64,000 nt of DNA from an uncultured bacterium. Lineage in GTDB: Bacteria; Bacillota_I; Bacilli_A; RFN20; CAG-826. The translations under genes were made by a program, and so were the position numbers. The notes beneath the pieces are model-generated. The model saw only the letters and a list, made by a program, of their open reading frames with translations. It was not told the DNA's origin and searched no databases. The stretch spans positions 124,001-188,000 of the forward strand of contig CASFZN010000018.1 in the NCBI GenBank assembly GCA_949299195.1, in the 5' to 3' direction. Below are positions 46,519 to 55,377 of this stretch, one piece after another; positions within the stretch are counted from its first letter, which is position 1, and the number at the start of each line of letters is the position of its first letter.

Positions 46519-47649
46519 TTATTGAAGTGCGTTGTACCAATCTTTAATAATTTGACCTTGAGCAGCACCTTGACCTGTTGATGAAGAACCAACATAGTAA
46601 ACTTTTTCTAAGCCAGAAAGATCAGCAACATCAGTATTGTCAGAGGTTTTTGGTTGTCTATTAAAGAATACAACTGGAACATCGCCAACTGCTTCTAAAT
46701 ATGATTCATAGTTAGCGTGAGTAATGATGTTTAAAGCAACGCAATCAAAATCGGTTTCAGTAACAGCAGCTCTAACTCTATCTAATAAGTCGGTATCATT
46801 AGTACCATCACCAGCAACTGGAGTGACATCAAAGCCTAAGGATTCAGCATAGTGAGGTAAAGCCTTCATGAAAGTTTCAGAAATGTAGTTATCGTTTGCT
46901 GAATAGTAAGCAACTAACATTTTCTTACCAGCAACTGCGCTATCTTCATTAACTGTAACATAAGCACCAGGTTTCTTTTCATCAGCATTTCCTGCTGTAA
47001 CAGCACTTAATTCTGTAGAAATAACATGATCAGAGATTTCGCTTGTAACTAAGTTAGCCTTTCCGTTATAACCAGCAACGACATCATCTTCACCTTTAAT
47101 TAAGTTAGCTAAGACAAGAGCGGTAGTTAATGCTTGATCATCACCGTTTTGAGAGACTGAACCAGCTAAGGTACCAGCTTTAATCATATTACATGCTTCA
47201 GTTAAAGCATCGAAACCAATAATAGGAGTTCCAGGAACTAAGCCAGTTGCACCAGAAGCTGCGATTGCCATACCATCATTGTTAGAAATAATGAAATCTA
47301 AATCATCACCGTATTGAGTGACCCATGTTTCAACTGTTTCTTTAGCGGTTTGGTCATTCCATGAGTTACCGTTTGTATCGATACATGTCTTTCTTGCAAG
47401 TTCTTTGACTGTGAATCCGCCGGCAGCTGCGATTTCGTTCATAGCATCAATACAACCAGCGGTTCTATCTTCTGCTTCAGGGTTTCCGTCTTCACCAACT
47501 AAAATAACATATCCAAGTTCGTTATCGACTTCAACAGAGTTTTCCCAAGTCCATTCGGTTCTACCTGTTCCACTTTGTTCACCACATGCGACGACTCCGC
47601 TTAATGCTAATGCACAAACTGCAAATGCGCCAAATAATCTTTTTTTCAT
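46519..47649 (-). CDS. mglB: Galactose/glucose-type substrate-binding lipoprotein
   Basis: 376 residues. Signal peptide with lipobox (LSGVVACGEQ, Cys near 22). The mature part is a type-1 periplasmic binding protein fold: AGCIDAMNEIAAAGGFTV, IISNNDGMAIAASGATGL and VAGDGTNDTDLLDRVR, with the Asp/Asn residues typical of sugar pockets. It delivers galactose or a related sugar to MglAC. The Shine-Dalgarno AGGAGG is 16 nt from the ATG, unusually far, and no nearer start exists. Expression should be controlled by the promoter/cre element upstream. Confidence 0.9.
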   Translation of the reverse strand: MKKRLFGAFAVCALALSGVVACGEQSGTGRTEWTWENSVEVDNELGYVILVGEDGNPEAEDRTAGCIDAMNEIAAAGGFTVKELARKTCIDTNGNSWNDQTAKETVETWVTQYGDDLDFIISNNDGMAIAASGATGLVPGTPIIGFDALTEACNMIKAGTLAGSVSQNGDDQALTTALVLANLIKGEDDVVAGYNGKANLVTSEISDHVISTELSAVTAGNADEKKPGAYVTVNEDSAVAGKKMLVAYYSANDNYISETFMKALPHYAESLGFDVTPVAGDGTNDTDLLDRVRAAVTETDFDCVALNIITHANYESYLEAVGDVPVVFFNRQPKTSDNTDVADLSGLEKVYYVGSSSTGQGAAQGQIIKDWYNALQ

Positions 47650-47743
47650 AATTATTCTATTTAATCCTCCTAATAATTATAGAAATTATTAAGAAATGAA
47701 CGTTTTTCAAAAGAATAAACTTTCTTTTCTTAATGTCTTCTTA

Positions 47744-47772
47744 ATTATAAAATGAAAGCGCTTTCAATACAA
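47744..47772 (-). promoter_or_regulatory. mglB promoter with cre-type operator in its spacer
   Basis: On the minus strand TTGTAT (47767-47772) and TATAAT (47744-47749) are 17 bp apart. The 14-bp palindrome TGAAAGCGCTTTCA (47753-47766) fills the spacer. It fits the CcpA catabolite-repression consensus (and LacI-type operators generally), so bound repressor would block polymerase. It differs from the palindrome upstream of the LacI-family gene at 49823. Confidence 0.78.
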
Positions 47773-47921
47773 CCTTTTTATTTCAAAAAAAAATTAAAAA
47801 CTTGCTTGTTTATCATTAAAAATTGTCATTTTTAACATGATTTTTAAAAACTTTAATGTAAATTAATGTAATGAATTTAGTTAAAAATGGCAAAAAGTTA
47901 TTAAAAATATTTTTAATTATC

Positions 47922-48770
47922 TCACTTAAAAAAATCTTTAAGATATTTATAGATAAAAACTAATGAAGATAAATCTATTAATTCATTCAAATTAACATTA
48001 ATTTTCTCATTGTCAAAATTAATGCTTACATCAAAAAAGACATCGTTAAGTTCTATCTTCTTTGTTTTTTGGAATTGAATAGCCATCTTTGCAAAATATT
48101 GTGATGCACTTCTATCGTTTCTTTTTTCATCAAAATAGCCTAAAAAGGTTTTATAAGTTTCTAAGATTACTTCAAAAGTTAGAGAGTTTACAATAATTAA
48201 GGTTCCTTTATTGTTAAAGAAGTCTTTTATATTAATAAAACCATAAAAATTATCTTTTAATTCTTTATTATTATTAACAAAACTGAGAATTTCTTCTTCG
48301 TTTTCATAATTATTAGATAAATATCTAATATCCATTTCCAATTTTTTTGAAAGCAGAATTTGTCTGATCTTATTATAGTTATTTCTAAAACTATTAGTGT
48401 TAGATTCTTCCAAATTACTCACATTAAAAGGATATAGGAATGAAACGTTATTATCGTTTTTATATAAATATATTGAATCGGGATTAATTACGGAATTATT
48501 ATTTCCATTACTAAAATCAAATATTATATCGGGTTCTAAATTAGATTTGTGATAATAATCTTCTATTTTAAAGTCATAACTTACCATGTCTTTAAAATAG
48601 ATGTTACCTTTATTTATGTCTTCTAAATATAGAACTATTATCTGATCTATGGCTTTATTTCCTAAATAAAAGTATTTAATGGATTCAAAAATTTTATTAA
48701 TATCTTTAACTTCTTTATTTAATTTAAATCCAATTACATAAGTATTTTCGTTTATTAAACTATTGTTCAT
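47922..48770 (-). CDS. Divergent PlsX-like protein 2 (probable pseudo-enzyme)
   Basis: 282 residues. It resembles the 270-residue protein at 41700-42512 in its C-terminal half: FYGFINIKDFFNNKGTLIIV against YNGLIEIKDIIKNEANIIFV, the position of the PlsX GN.E.RD segment. The N-terminal half is more diverged and lacks the DAMGGD glycines. Asn, Lys and Ile are very frequent, as in fast-drifting genes. It lies between the LacI-type regulator and mglB. A structural or regulatory role is guessed only from the missing catalytic motifs; remote homology should be regarded as tentative. Confidence 0.42.
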   Translation of the reverse strand: MNNSLINENTYVIGFKLNKEVKDINKIFESIKYFYLGNKAIDQIIVLYLEDINKGNIYFKDMVSYDFKIEDYYHKSNLEPDIIFDFSNGNNNSVINPDSIYLYKNDNNVSFLYPFNVSNLEESNTNSFRNNYNKIRQILLSKKLEMDIRYLSNNYENEEEILSFVNNNKELKDNFYGFINIKDFFNNKGTLIIVNSLTFEVILETYKTFLGYFDEKRNDRSASQYFAKMAIQFQKTKKIELNDVFFDVSINFDNEKINVNLNELIDLSSLVFIYKYLKDFFK

Positions 48771-48863
48771 AATGATCTCTATTTAACTACCTAATCTATT
48801 TAATCAATGTTATTACTATAAAAATCTTTTCTATTATATATAAAATAAGGATAGAGAAAATAG

Positions 48864-49823
48864 TTATTCATTTAGCCAGACATCTTTATTTAGGTGTTTT
48901 CTTTTTTTAACATTTTTACTTTTTCTTAATCTTTCATCAATGATTTCAATAGCATCTTTTGCTATTTCATCATAATCAAAATCGATAGTAGCATAATCAT
49001 AGTTTTGATGTAGTCTTTTTAAGACTGCATCAAAACCTACTATATTAATATGATTATTCTTTTTTAAATCAAATATCTTATTAATGAAGAATAATTCTTG
49101 AAGTAGTCGGTCATTATAAACAAATATACCATCATATCCATCTTCAAGAATTAATTCTTCATTTTTATAGATATCTTCTTTAGATACTAAAATATATGGA
49201 GTATTCTTACTATTAACTACATTTAAAAAACCTGCCATTCTTCTTTCGCTTGATTCACTATTTATTTCATAGATATAGCATAATTTTTTACTGCCTTTAT
49301 CAAGTAGATATTGCGCAGCTAATTCTCCCCCTTTTATATCATCAGTAGAAATATAATCAATATAAGGAATCTTAGTTTTTCTACCAATTAAAAGAATTGA
49401 AATTGAATTAATTTTAGCAATTTCACTAGCATTTTCTTCAACCTCATTAAAGGAGACAATTAAATCTATTTTTCTATAGATACATTTTTTAATGATATCA
49501 GTATCTACTTTTTTAAATTCATTGGTATTAACAACCACTAAATCATATTTATGTAGATTAATCATTTCTACTATCTTTTGACCCATAACTGCGAAATATG
49601 GATTTAAAAAAGAATCAAAAATTAAAGCAATAGTGTGAGATTTAGTTATTTGGAGGTTATATTTTTTACCTTGATAACCAAGTCTTATTGCTTCTTTTCT
49701 TACTCTTTCTTTAGTGTCTTCACTAATATCATCTAAATCTCTTAATGCATGTGAAACACTATTTATAGAAAGATTTAAGTTTAAGGCGATTTCTTTTAAA
49801 GATACTTTGTTACTTTTTCCCAT
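48864..49823 (-). CDS. LacI-family transcriptional regulator
   Basis: 319 residues. The N-terminal helix-turn-helix (VSLKEIALNLNLSINSVSHALR, residues about 7-28) is followed by the hinge helix region and a type-1 binding-protein effector domain (LIFDSFLNPYFAVMGQKIVE, GFDAVLKRL). It is divergent from the dinB-type gene and lies near the mgl cassette and a PlsX-like gene. A palindromic operator directly upstream suggests autoregulation. Effector unknown; galactosides are a reasonable guess. Confidence 0.9.
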   Translation of the reverse strand: MGKSNKVSLKEIALNLNLSINSVSHALRDLDDISEDTKERVRKEAIRLGYQGKKYNLQITKSHTIALIFDSFLNPYFAVMGQKIVEMINLHKYDLVVVNTNEFKKVDTDIIKKCIYRKIDLIVSFNEVEENASEIAKINSISILLIGRKTKIPYIDYISTDDIKGGELAAQYLLDKGSKKLCYIYEINSESSERRMAGFLNVVNSKNTPYILVSKEDIYKNEELILEDGYDGIFVYNDRLLQELFFINKIFDLKKNNHINIVGFDAVLKRLHQNYDYATIDFDYDEIAKDAIEIIDERLRKSKNVKKRKHLNKDVWLNE

Positions 49824-49850
49824 AAATTAGTATTAATTTAAATATATTTT

Positions 49851-49882
49851 AATGTTGATTAACATTGATAGCTATCAATGTT
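49851..49882. promoter_or_regulatory. Palindromic operator of the LacI-family gene
   Basis: A perfect 22-bp palindrome with arms AACATTGATAG (49861-49871) and CTATCAATGTT (49872-49882), 38 bp upstream of the regulator start. The adjoining AATGTT-GATT-AACATT (49851-49866) forms a second overlapping inverted repeat. Length and symmetry fit a LacI-family site, probably autoregulatory. Confidence 0.7.
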
Positions 49883-50008
49883 TAATATATTTTATCACAT
49901 GATTATTTTATATAAATAAAATAATCTTAAATTAATTATTGTTTGGAATATATTAAAATTAATTAATAGAATAATATAGTTGTTTATTTATTAATTATTT
50001 ATTTATTT

Positions 50009-51271
50009 ATGAAAGAAAGAGTTATTGCATTAATAGATATGAAAGCTTTTTACGCATCAATTGAATGCGTAAAAAGAGGATTAGATCCTTTTTCTACTCC
50101 TCTAGTGGTAACTGATACTTCTAGAAAAGAATCTACTATTGTATTAAGTGTATCTCCATATTTAAAAGATAAAGAAGGAGTACCTTCTAGATGTAGAAGA
50201 AAAGATCTACCAAAATCGTTAGAGAACCATATTATTTTTGCTACCCCTAGAATGGAACTATATGTTAAAGAAAGCGCAAAAATAGTATCTATTTTCTTAG
50301 ATTTTGTAGGTTTAGATGATATCCATATTTATTCTATTGATGAATGTTTTTTAGATCTTACTCCTTATTTAACTTTATATAAATGTAGTCCAGTTGAATT
50401 AGCAAAAAGAATCTTAAATAAAATAAAACTAGAAACTGGATTAACTGCAACATGTGGATTAGGTTCTAATATGTTTTTAGCTAAAGTAGCAGATGATATT
50501 TATGCTAAAAAAAATAAAGACTTTATTGCTACTTTATTTAAAGATGAAATAGAGTCCAAATTATGGACTATTTCACCTTTAAATAAAGTATGGGGTATAA
50601 GTGATGGATATTTAAAAAGATTAAATAGATTAGGAATATATAGTGTTTATGATCTTGCTAACTTTAATAAGAATGATTTAATAAAGGCTTTTGGAGTATT
50701 AGGGGAAGAATTATATAGCCACGCTAATGGAATAGATGAAACTAATATTAGAGAAAAATATATTCCTATTAATAAGGCTATTAGTAATGGGCAAGTGTTA
50801 ATGAAAGATTATTCTTTTAAAGGAGCACTACTTGTTTTAAAAGAAATGAATGATGATTTATGTTTTAGATTAAGAGCATTAAATAAAAAGACATCTATCA
50901 TTCATTTAAGTGTTGGATATACATTAAAAACCATCGAAGATTTTGGGTTTTCTCATGAGTTATCTTTATCTTTTCCAACCAATAATAATGAAGAAATATA
51001 TGAAGGAATAAAGTATTTATTTAATAAATATGCTAAAGATTATCCGATAAGAAGACTAAATATTACTTTTTCAAATTTAACTAATAATTCTTATAAGCAA
51101 TTATCGCTATTTAAAGATGAAGAAAAAGAAATGAAAGAAGAAAAATATTATGATTATGTCGATGAAATTCAAGAAAAATATGGCATGAATAAACTTTTAA
51201 AATTAGATTCTAAAAAGGAAGATTCTACTGCCAAGATTAGACATAATCAAATTGGTGGTCATAGAAAATAA
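50009..51271 (+). CDS. Y-family DNA polymerase of the UvrX/UmuC type
   Basis: 420 residues. Palm motifs: VIALIDMKAFYASIECVKRG with the first catalytic Asp, and YSIDECFLDL with the second acidic pair. A little-finger domain follows and a clamp-binding peptide QLSLF lies near residue 370. The C-terminus ends IGGHRK, typical of UvrX/YqjW-type enzymes carried by Bacilli and their mobile elements. It performs translesion synthesis. There is no Shine-Dalgarno upstream of the ATG and no LexA-type box was seen. Confidence 0.9.
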   Translation: MKERVIALIDMKAFYASIECVKRGLDPFSTPLVVTDTSRKESTIVLSVSPYLKDKEGVPSRCRRKDLPKSLENHIIFATPRMELYVKESAKIVSIFLDFVGLDDIHIYSIDECFLDLTPYLTLYKCSPVELAKRILNKIKLETGLTATCGLGSNMFLAKVADDIYAKKNKDFIATLFKDEIESKLWTISPLNKVWGISDGYLKRLNRLGIYSVYDLANFNKNDLIKAFGVLGEELYSHANGIDETNIREKYIPINKAISNGQVLMKDYSFKGALLVLKEMNDDLCFRLRALNKKTSIIHLSVGYTLKTIEDFGFSHELSLSFPTNNNEEIYEGIKYLFNKYAKDYPIRRLNITFSNLTNNSYKQLSLFKDEEKEMKEEKYYDYVDEIQEKYGMNKLLKLDSKKEDSTAKIRHNQIGGHRK

Positions 51272-51285
51272 ATTTTATTTCTTAC

Positions 51286-51325
51286 TAAAAACTAAGCATT
51301 AAAGTTAATGCTTAGTAAGTTTTAT
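51286..51325 (+). terminator. Terminator of the Y-family polymerase gene
   Basis: Perfect 12-bp arms ACTAAGCATTAA (51291-51302) and TTAATGCTTAGT (51305-51316) with a 2-nt minimal loop, followed by AAGTTTTATTTT; A-rich on the other side, so it may work both ways. Confidence 0.85.
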
Positions 51326-51360
51326 TTTGAAGCTTAGCGGAACAACAGTAGACTTTAAAA

Positions 51361-51376
51361 GTTTTCACGTGAAAAC
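51361..51376. repeat. Recurrent palindrome at the end of the 5'-nucleotidase gene
   Basis: GTTTTCACGTGAAAAC, a perfect palindrome flanked by AAAA and TTTT, 10 bp beyond the nucleotidase stop. It could serve as the gene's terminator. Confidence 0.75.
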
Positions 51377-51386
51377 TTTTTATATT

Positions 51387-52814
51387 CTAATTTATTGATG
51401 AATAGCCTTCATTAAGTAGATATTCTGCAACTACATCTCTTGCAGTTACATCTACTTCTATTATTTCTTCACAATAAGTTCTCGTTGAAACTGAATAGGC
51501 AACATAATCAATAGTTGCAACATAATAATAACCGTCAATATTATTTTCGGTCTCGCTTCTAACTAAATTCGATGCATTTCTTATAAAAGAAGGATAAATT
51601 GCTTCGTTTATTTTCAAAATACACAAAGTATTTTCAAAAGGATATACCTTAATTAAATCTCCATAAGTAAATTCGCCTTCTGCTATATTACTTCTTATGC
51701 CGCCGCTATTAACCATTCCGCCATCGCAAAGGATTTTTGGATCATAATATGAAGCATAATTTAATAATGCATAAGAAACATATCTGGCAAAATTATTTCT
51801 AGAAACATATGAATCGAAATTATATAAAACTTGGTCTCTTATAGATTCAATATTTTCACGATATTTATCATAAATATCGTTAATTTCTCGGTCTTCATAT
51901 GAGAAGGTTTCGTTACCAAATGTTTCAACATTTTTAACACTACTTCCAACTACTTCGTATTCATTATTAACAAGTTTTAAATCTAAAGTAATTTCAGAAA
52001 CATAATTTCCATTATCTCCACCTTCTACATATGGAACCAAGTTATTAACGTTATCTAAATATCCATCCCTAACATTATGATCATGACCTAAAAATAAAGC
52101 ATCAATATCTCCAACTAAATCTTCATAATAAGTAGCATTCCCGTCATGTGTTGAAAGAACAACTATTTCACAATCTTCCTCTTCTTTTAATCTTTTAGCC
52201 TCTTCTTCAATTAGGGCAATACTTGATTCATATGAAAAATCTTCACTAATAGTAGCTAAAATAGAATCGCCAATATTTGGCATAATTGCACCAATTATTC
52301 CAACATTTATGCCTTCTTTTTTTATTACTACTGAATCTTTTAAATATTCTGGTTTTGAATGATCTTCACTATAAAAAATATTGATTCCTAAAAGTGGGAA
52401 ATCCATAGATGCTTCCATTTCTTTTAAAACATCTTCACCCCAGTCAAATTCATGATTTCCTATAGTCATTGAATCAAATCCAATATCATTCATGGTTTCT
52501 ATAACTACTTGACCATAAGTAATATTAGATTCTGCTCCTCCTTGAAACATATCTCCACTAGAAATAATGAAGGTATTTTCTGGATTAGCTATTTTCATAT
52601 TCTTTAAATAATTACCAATTCTAGATAATCCAGTTTGCTCATAATCTTCATCATATAAATATGCCCCATGGAAATCATTAAGTGCATAAAATTTTAAGGT
52701 TCTTTCATCTACTCTTTCTCCTTCTACTTTACTTAAACTATTAGAACAAGACGATACATTAAATGTAAGTAAAGCTAAAATGGAGGTTATTAACATCAAT
52801 TTATACTTTTTCAT
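51387..52814 (-). CDS. Surface 5'-nucleotidase/metallophosphatase lipoprotein (UshA type)
   Basis: 475 residues. Signal peptide with lipobox (FNVSSCSN). The metallophosphoesterase domain has FYALNDFHGAYLY, SSGDMFQGG, GNHEFDWG, STHDGNA and LGHDHNV, a complete dimetal set. The C-terminal 5'-nucleotidase domain has GGIRSNIAEGEFTYGDLIKV and FENTL. It should dephosphorylate nucleotides outside the membrane so nucleosides can be imported. It lies next to the surface nuclease cluster, which fits a scavenging role. A palindrome inside the gene (51858-51880) is noted separately. Confidence 0.9.
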   Translation of the reverse strand: MKKYKLMLITSILALLTFNVSSCSNSLSKVEGERVDERTLKFYALNDFHGAYLYDEDYEQTGLSRIGNYLKNMKIANPENTFIISSGDMFQGGAESNITYGQVVIETMNDIGFDSMTIGNHEFDWGEDVLKEMEASMDFPLLGINIFYSEDHSKPEYLKDSVVIKKEGINVGIIGAIMPNIGDSILATISEDFSYESSIALIEEEAKRLKEEEDCEIVVLSTHDGNATYYEDLVGDIDALFLGHDHNVRDGYLDNVNNLVPYVEGGDNGNYVSEITLDLKLVNNEYEVVGSSVKNVETFGNETFSYEDREINDIYDKYRENIESIRDQVLYNFDSYVSRNNFARYVSYALLNYASYYDPKILCDGGMVNSGGIRSNIAEGEFTYGDLIKVYPFENTLCILKINEAIYPSFIRNASNLVRSETENNIDGYYYVATIDYVAYSVSTRTYCEEIIEVDVTARDVVAEYLLNEGYSSIN

Positions 52815-52845
52815 AATAAAGATTTTACCTTAATTGTCTATATTT

Positions 52846-52876
52846 TAAAAGGACTGTCATATCAATATGACAGCCC
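52846..52876 (-). terminator. Terminator of the Ig/OB-fold lipoprotein gene
   Basis: Arms GGACTGTCATAT (52851-52862) and ATATGACAGCCC (52865-52876, one mismatch) with a 2-nt centre. A T run follows on the minus strand. It is 40 bp beyond the stop at 52916. Confidence 0.82.
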
Positions 52877-52915
52877 ACATATTTAATTATAATAAAGTGT
52901 AAAACTAGTTAGAAG

Positions 52916-54601
52916 TTATTCAACAACACTTAAGTTAACGAGTTGTAATCCTTCAGAAGTTGTAGGGAGAGTATCTGCGCCTTTAACATTGAAAGTAATA
53001 TTACCTTTTAATGAAACAGTATCACCATCTTTTAATGCACCTAAAGCAGCTAAAACTTCTTCACCATGATATCTACTATCAGCTTTACAATCAATGACTG
53101 CACCACTTGCTGTAGTAATTTTGAAGGTGACATTTTCATAATTATCTAAAGCGTGTTCACTAACTGTACCAGTAACAGTAGCTGTTCTACCAGTATCTTT
53201 ACCATCGATTCCATCTAAGGTTTCTAAACTAACTTCAACTGGAGTAGTGCCTCTATTCTTATCATCAACTAAGATATCTGCACCTCTATCAATTTGGAAA
53301 CCACCATTATAAATAGATGTTGTACCACTAATCTTTAATGAATCTCCAACTTCAATTCCTTCATCAGCTGTTGAACCATATAAGAAGATAGCATATTCTC
53401 CATCTCCAACAAACATTCCATAACTTCCAAAGTTACCCATGAATTTACCATAGAATGCGACATCACCGCCAATTGGTTGAGCGTAGACGTCTTCAATGCT
53501 TGAATAGGTAATTTCGGTTGAAGAAACTGTAATTGTAACTGGATCAGAAGTAACACTTCCACCTTTTGCAACGATTGTAGCAGTACCTGCTTTTCTACCA
53601 TAAACTTTGTTTCCATCGAGTTCAACAACATCACTACCTTCAGTAACTTCGAATGTAACACCGCCTACTGTAACGTTATCTGGAGTATATTCATATCTTA
53701 AGGTTGTATAAGCGTTAATATCGAGAGTTGTATCTTCTGCGGATAATGTAATTGTTTCATAATCAACAGTAACGCCTTCTTCAATATTTAAGATATCACC
53801 TTTACATTGAATAACACCACTATATTCAGCAAGCATTAATTTTAAGGTGACTGTATCGCCTTTTTTGGTTTGTGGATTTCCTTCTTCATCTAAGAAGTCT
53901 TGTGGGTTTGAGTATGACCATTTACCACCTGCCCATGATAATCCTGGAGTAGTTGAAGCGCCATAGATTAATAATTGATCATCTGGATTTTCTTCATCAT
54001 AAACATAGAAGTTACCATAGCTAGTTGGTCTATCTTGAGGACCATATGAACCGTCATCATTACCATAGAAGTCGCCAACTTTAGCAGTAATTTGATAAAT
54101 TGGTTGATTAACTTCGTTATTCCAATCAGCAAAACTCATACCTAAGATATCTGCGACTGTTACTTCGGTTGCTTCTGGTTCTTCTAATGCTTTTTCAACT
54201 GTAACACTAACTGTGTCAGTAATATCACCGTTATCTGTATGTGCGGTGACTGTAATGGTAGCTGTACCTGCACCAGCTGGAGTGATATATCTTCCTAAGA
54301 CTCCAACGACTGCGGTATCGCTTGAAGTAATTTCAATTTTTCCATCAGCAACAGCTTCACCGATATTTGCTGTGCTTCCGGTAAGAGAGATTTCAACCAT
54401 TCTATTAGTAGTTCCTGCATACCATGGGGTTGCTTGTAAAGCGTCTTTATTTCCAATAGTAACGCCAGTAACACCTACTAATACTGTGCTATCTTCCTTT
54501 TGACCACAAGCAGTCATTCCAACTACAGTTGAACCTGCGATTGCACCAAAGGCTAATACGCTGATTAATGTAGTTGCAACTTTAAATTTTTTTCTAGACA
54601 T
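52916..54601 (-). CDS. Surface lipoprotein with Ig-like (BIG2) and OB-fold domains
   Basis: 561 residues. Signal peptide and lipobox (VVGMTACGQ). A BIG2-like Ig domain follows (residues about 40-140, ending GTATITVTAHTDNGDITDTV), then an OB-like domain with YVYDEENPDDQLLIYG, a second BIG2 domain (about 285-355), and two more OB-like segments (VAFYGKFMGNFGSYGMFVGD and the C-terminal part). OB-folds of this type often sit beside surface nucleases and bind nucleic acid. Domain calls are by eye. It is three genes from the SNase-OB protein with the same OB-type text. Confidence 0.65.
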   Translation of the reverse strand: MSRKKFKVATTLISVLAFGAIAGSTVVGMTACGQKEDSTVLVGVTGVTIGNKDALQATPWYAGTTNRMVEISLTGSTANIGEAVADGKIEITSSDTAVVGVLGRYITPAGAGTATITVTAHTDNGDITDTVSVTVEKALEEPEATEVTVADILGMSFADWNNEVNQPIYQITAKVGDFYGNDDGSYGPQDRPTSYGNFYVYDEENPDDQLLIYGASTTPGLSWAGGKWSYSNPQDFLDEEGNPQTKKGDTVTLKLMLAEYSGVIQCKGDILNIEEGVTVDYETITLSAEDTTLDINAYTTLRYEYTPDNVTVGGVTFEVTEGSDVVELDGNKVYGRKAGTATIVAKGGSVTSDPVTITVSSTEITYSSIEDVYAQPIGGDVAFYGKFMGNFGSYGMFVGDGEYAIFLYGSTADEGIEVGDSLKISGTTSIYNGGFQIDRGADILVDDKNRGTTPVEVSLETLDGIDGKDTGRTATVTGTVSEHALDNYENVTFKITTASGAVIDCKADSRYHGEEVLAALGALKDGDTVSLKGNITFNVKGADTLPTTSEGLQLVNLSVVE

Positions 54602-54657
54602 AATTCTCCTCCTAAAACTTTATTGCTTCACTCTCTAACTAGAGAATCTAGATAAAT

Positions 54658-55344
54658 TTATTGGTGAAATACACCATTTTGTATGTCTTTAAGTAGCGCC
54701 TCATTTCTTTTAACTTTATTTCTACCATAAATAAAGCTAGCAATTCCGAATACTATTAAAATAGCTCCTAAAGTAACAAGTGCTATAAAGACATAAAATT
54801 CAACACAGTCAGTAACTAAAATACCGCCTGCTGTAGCCTTAAATGATAAGGCAAAAAACATTAAACCAATGATAAAAAGAATGATTCCGATCATTAAAGA
54901 ACACATTCCACTAGAAATATTGTTTCTTCCTCTATGAATTTCTGAATGTGATGCTCTTGCTAATGATTTAATATCGTTTTCATCTAAATTTGGTCTTACG
55001 AGTTTGCCGCATCTTGGGCAAACATAATAATCTAAAGTATTTACATCTCTTTGATTTTTAACTTTTAATTCGTCTTTAAAATATTGGATATCATTTGCTG
55101 CTAATTTTGAAGAAATGACTTCTTTTTGAGTTTCGAATTCCTTTTTAGCTTCTTTTTTTACCTTGTTTTGATTTTCTTTATCAGTTTCTTTTGCTTCAAG
55201 AATCTTAGTTCTATATTCAAACTTTCTAACCGAGGTTAAAGATTTAGCAAGATAATTAATATCATTAATATTAATAGAGTCATTTTCTAAAGCTTTTTCG
55301 ATTTGTTTTTCTTTAATTTTTAATCCGCAATTAGAACAATACAT
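54658..55344 (-). CDS. Zinc-ribbon membrane protein 2
   Basis: 228 residues. Two CxxC pairs form ribbons: MYCSNCG at the N-terminus and YYVCPRCGKLV near residue 105. A charged, probably helical region lies between. Two membrane helices follow (about 145-172 and 178-206). It is analogous in layout to the small gene at 39681 but not clearly its paralogue. It lies in the surface lipoprotein cluster, with a Shine-Dalgarno (AAGGAGA) and short gaps to both neighbours, so it is probably co-transcribed. Function unknown. Confidence 0.7.
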   Translation of the reverse strand: MYCSNCGLKIKEKQIEKALENDSININDINYLAKSLTSVRKFEYRTKILEAKETDKENQNKVKKEAKKEFETQKEVISSKLAANDIQYFKDELKVKNQRDVNTLDYYVCPRCGKLVRPNLDENDIKSLARASHSEIHRGRNNISSGMCSLMIGIILFIIGLMFFALSFKATAGGILVTDCVEFYVFIALVTLGAILIVFGIASFIYGRNKVKRNEALLKDIQNGVFHQ

Positions 55345-55377
55345 AACTTTCTCCTTAAATAATACTTCTTTTATAAA

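Noticed and set aside
49883-50008. LexA/SOS box before the Y-family polymerase
   Set aside because: No CGAAC-N4-GTTCG-like site is present; the region is plain AT-rich sequence.
53335-53661. 108-residue reading frame inside the Ig/OB lipoprotein gene
   Set aside because: It is a shifted-frame shadow rich in Leu/Val/Gln with no start signal.
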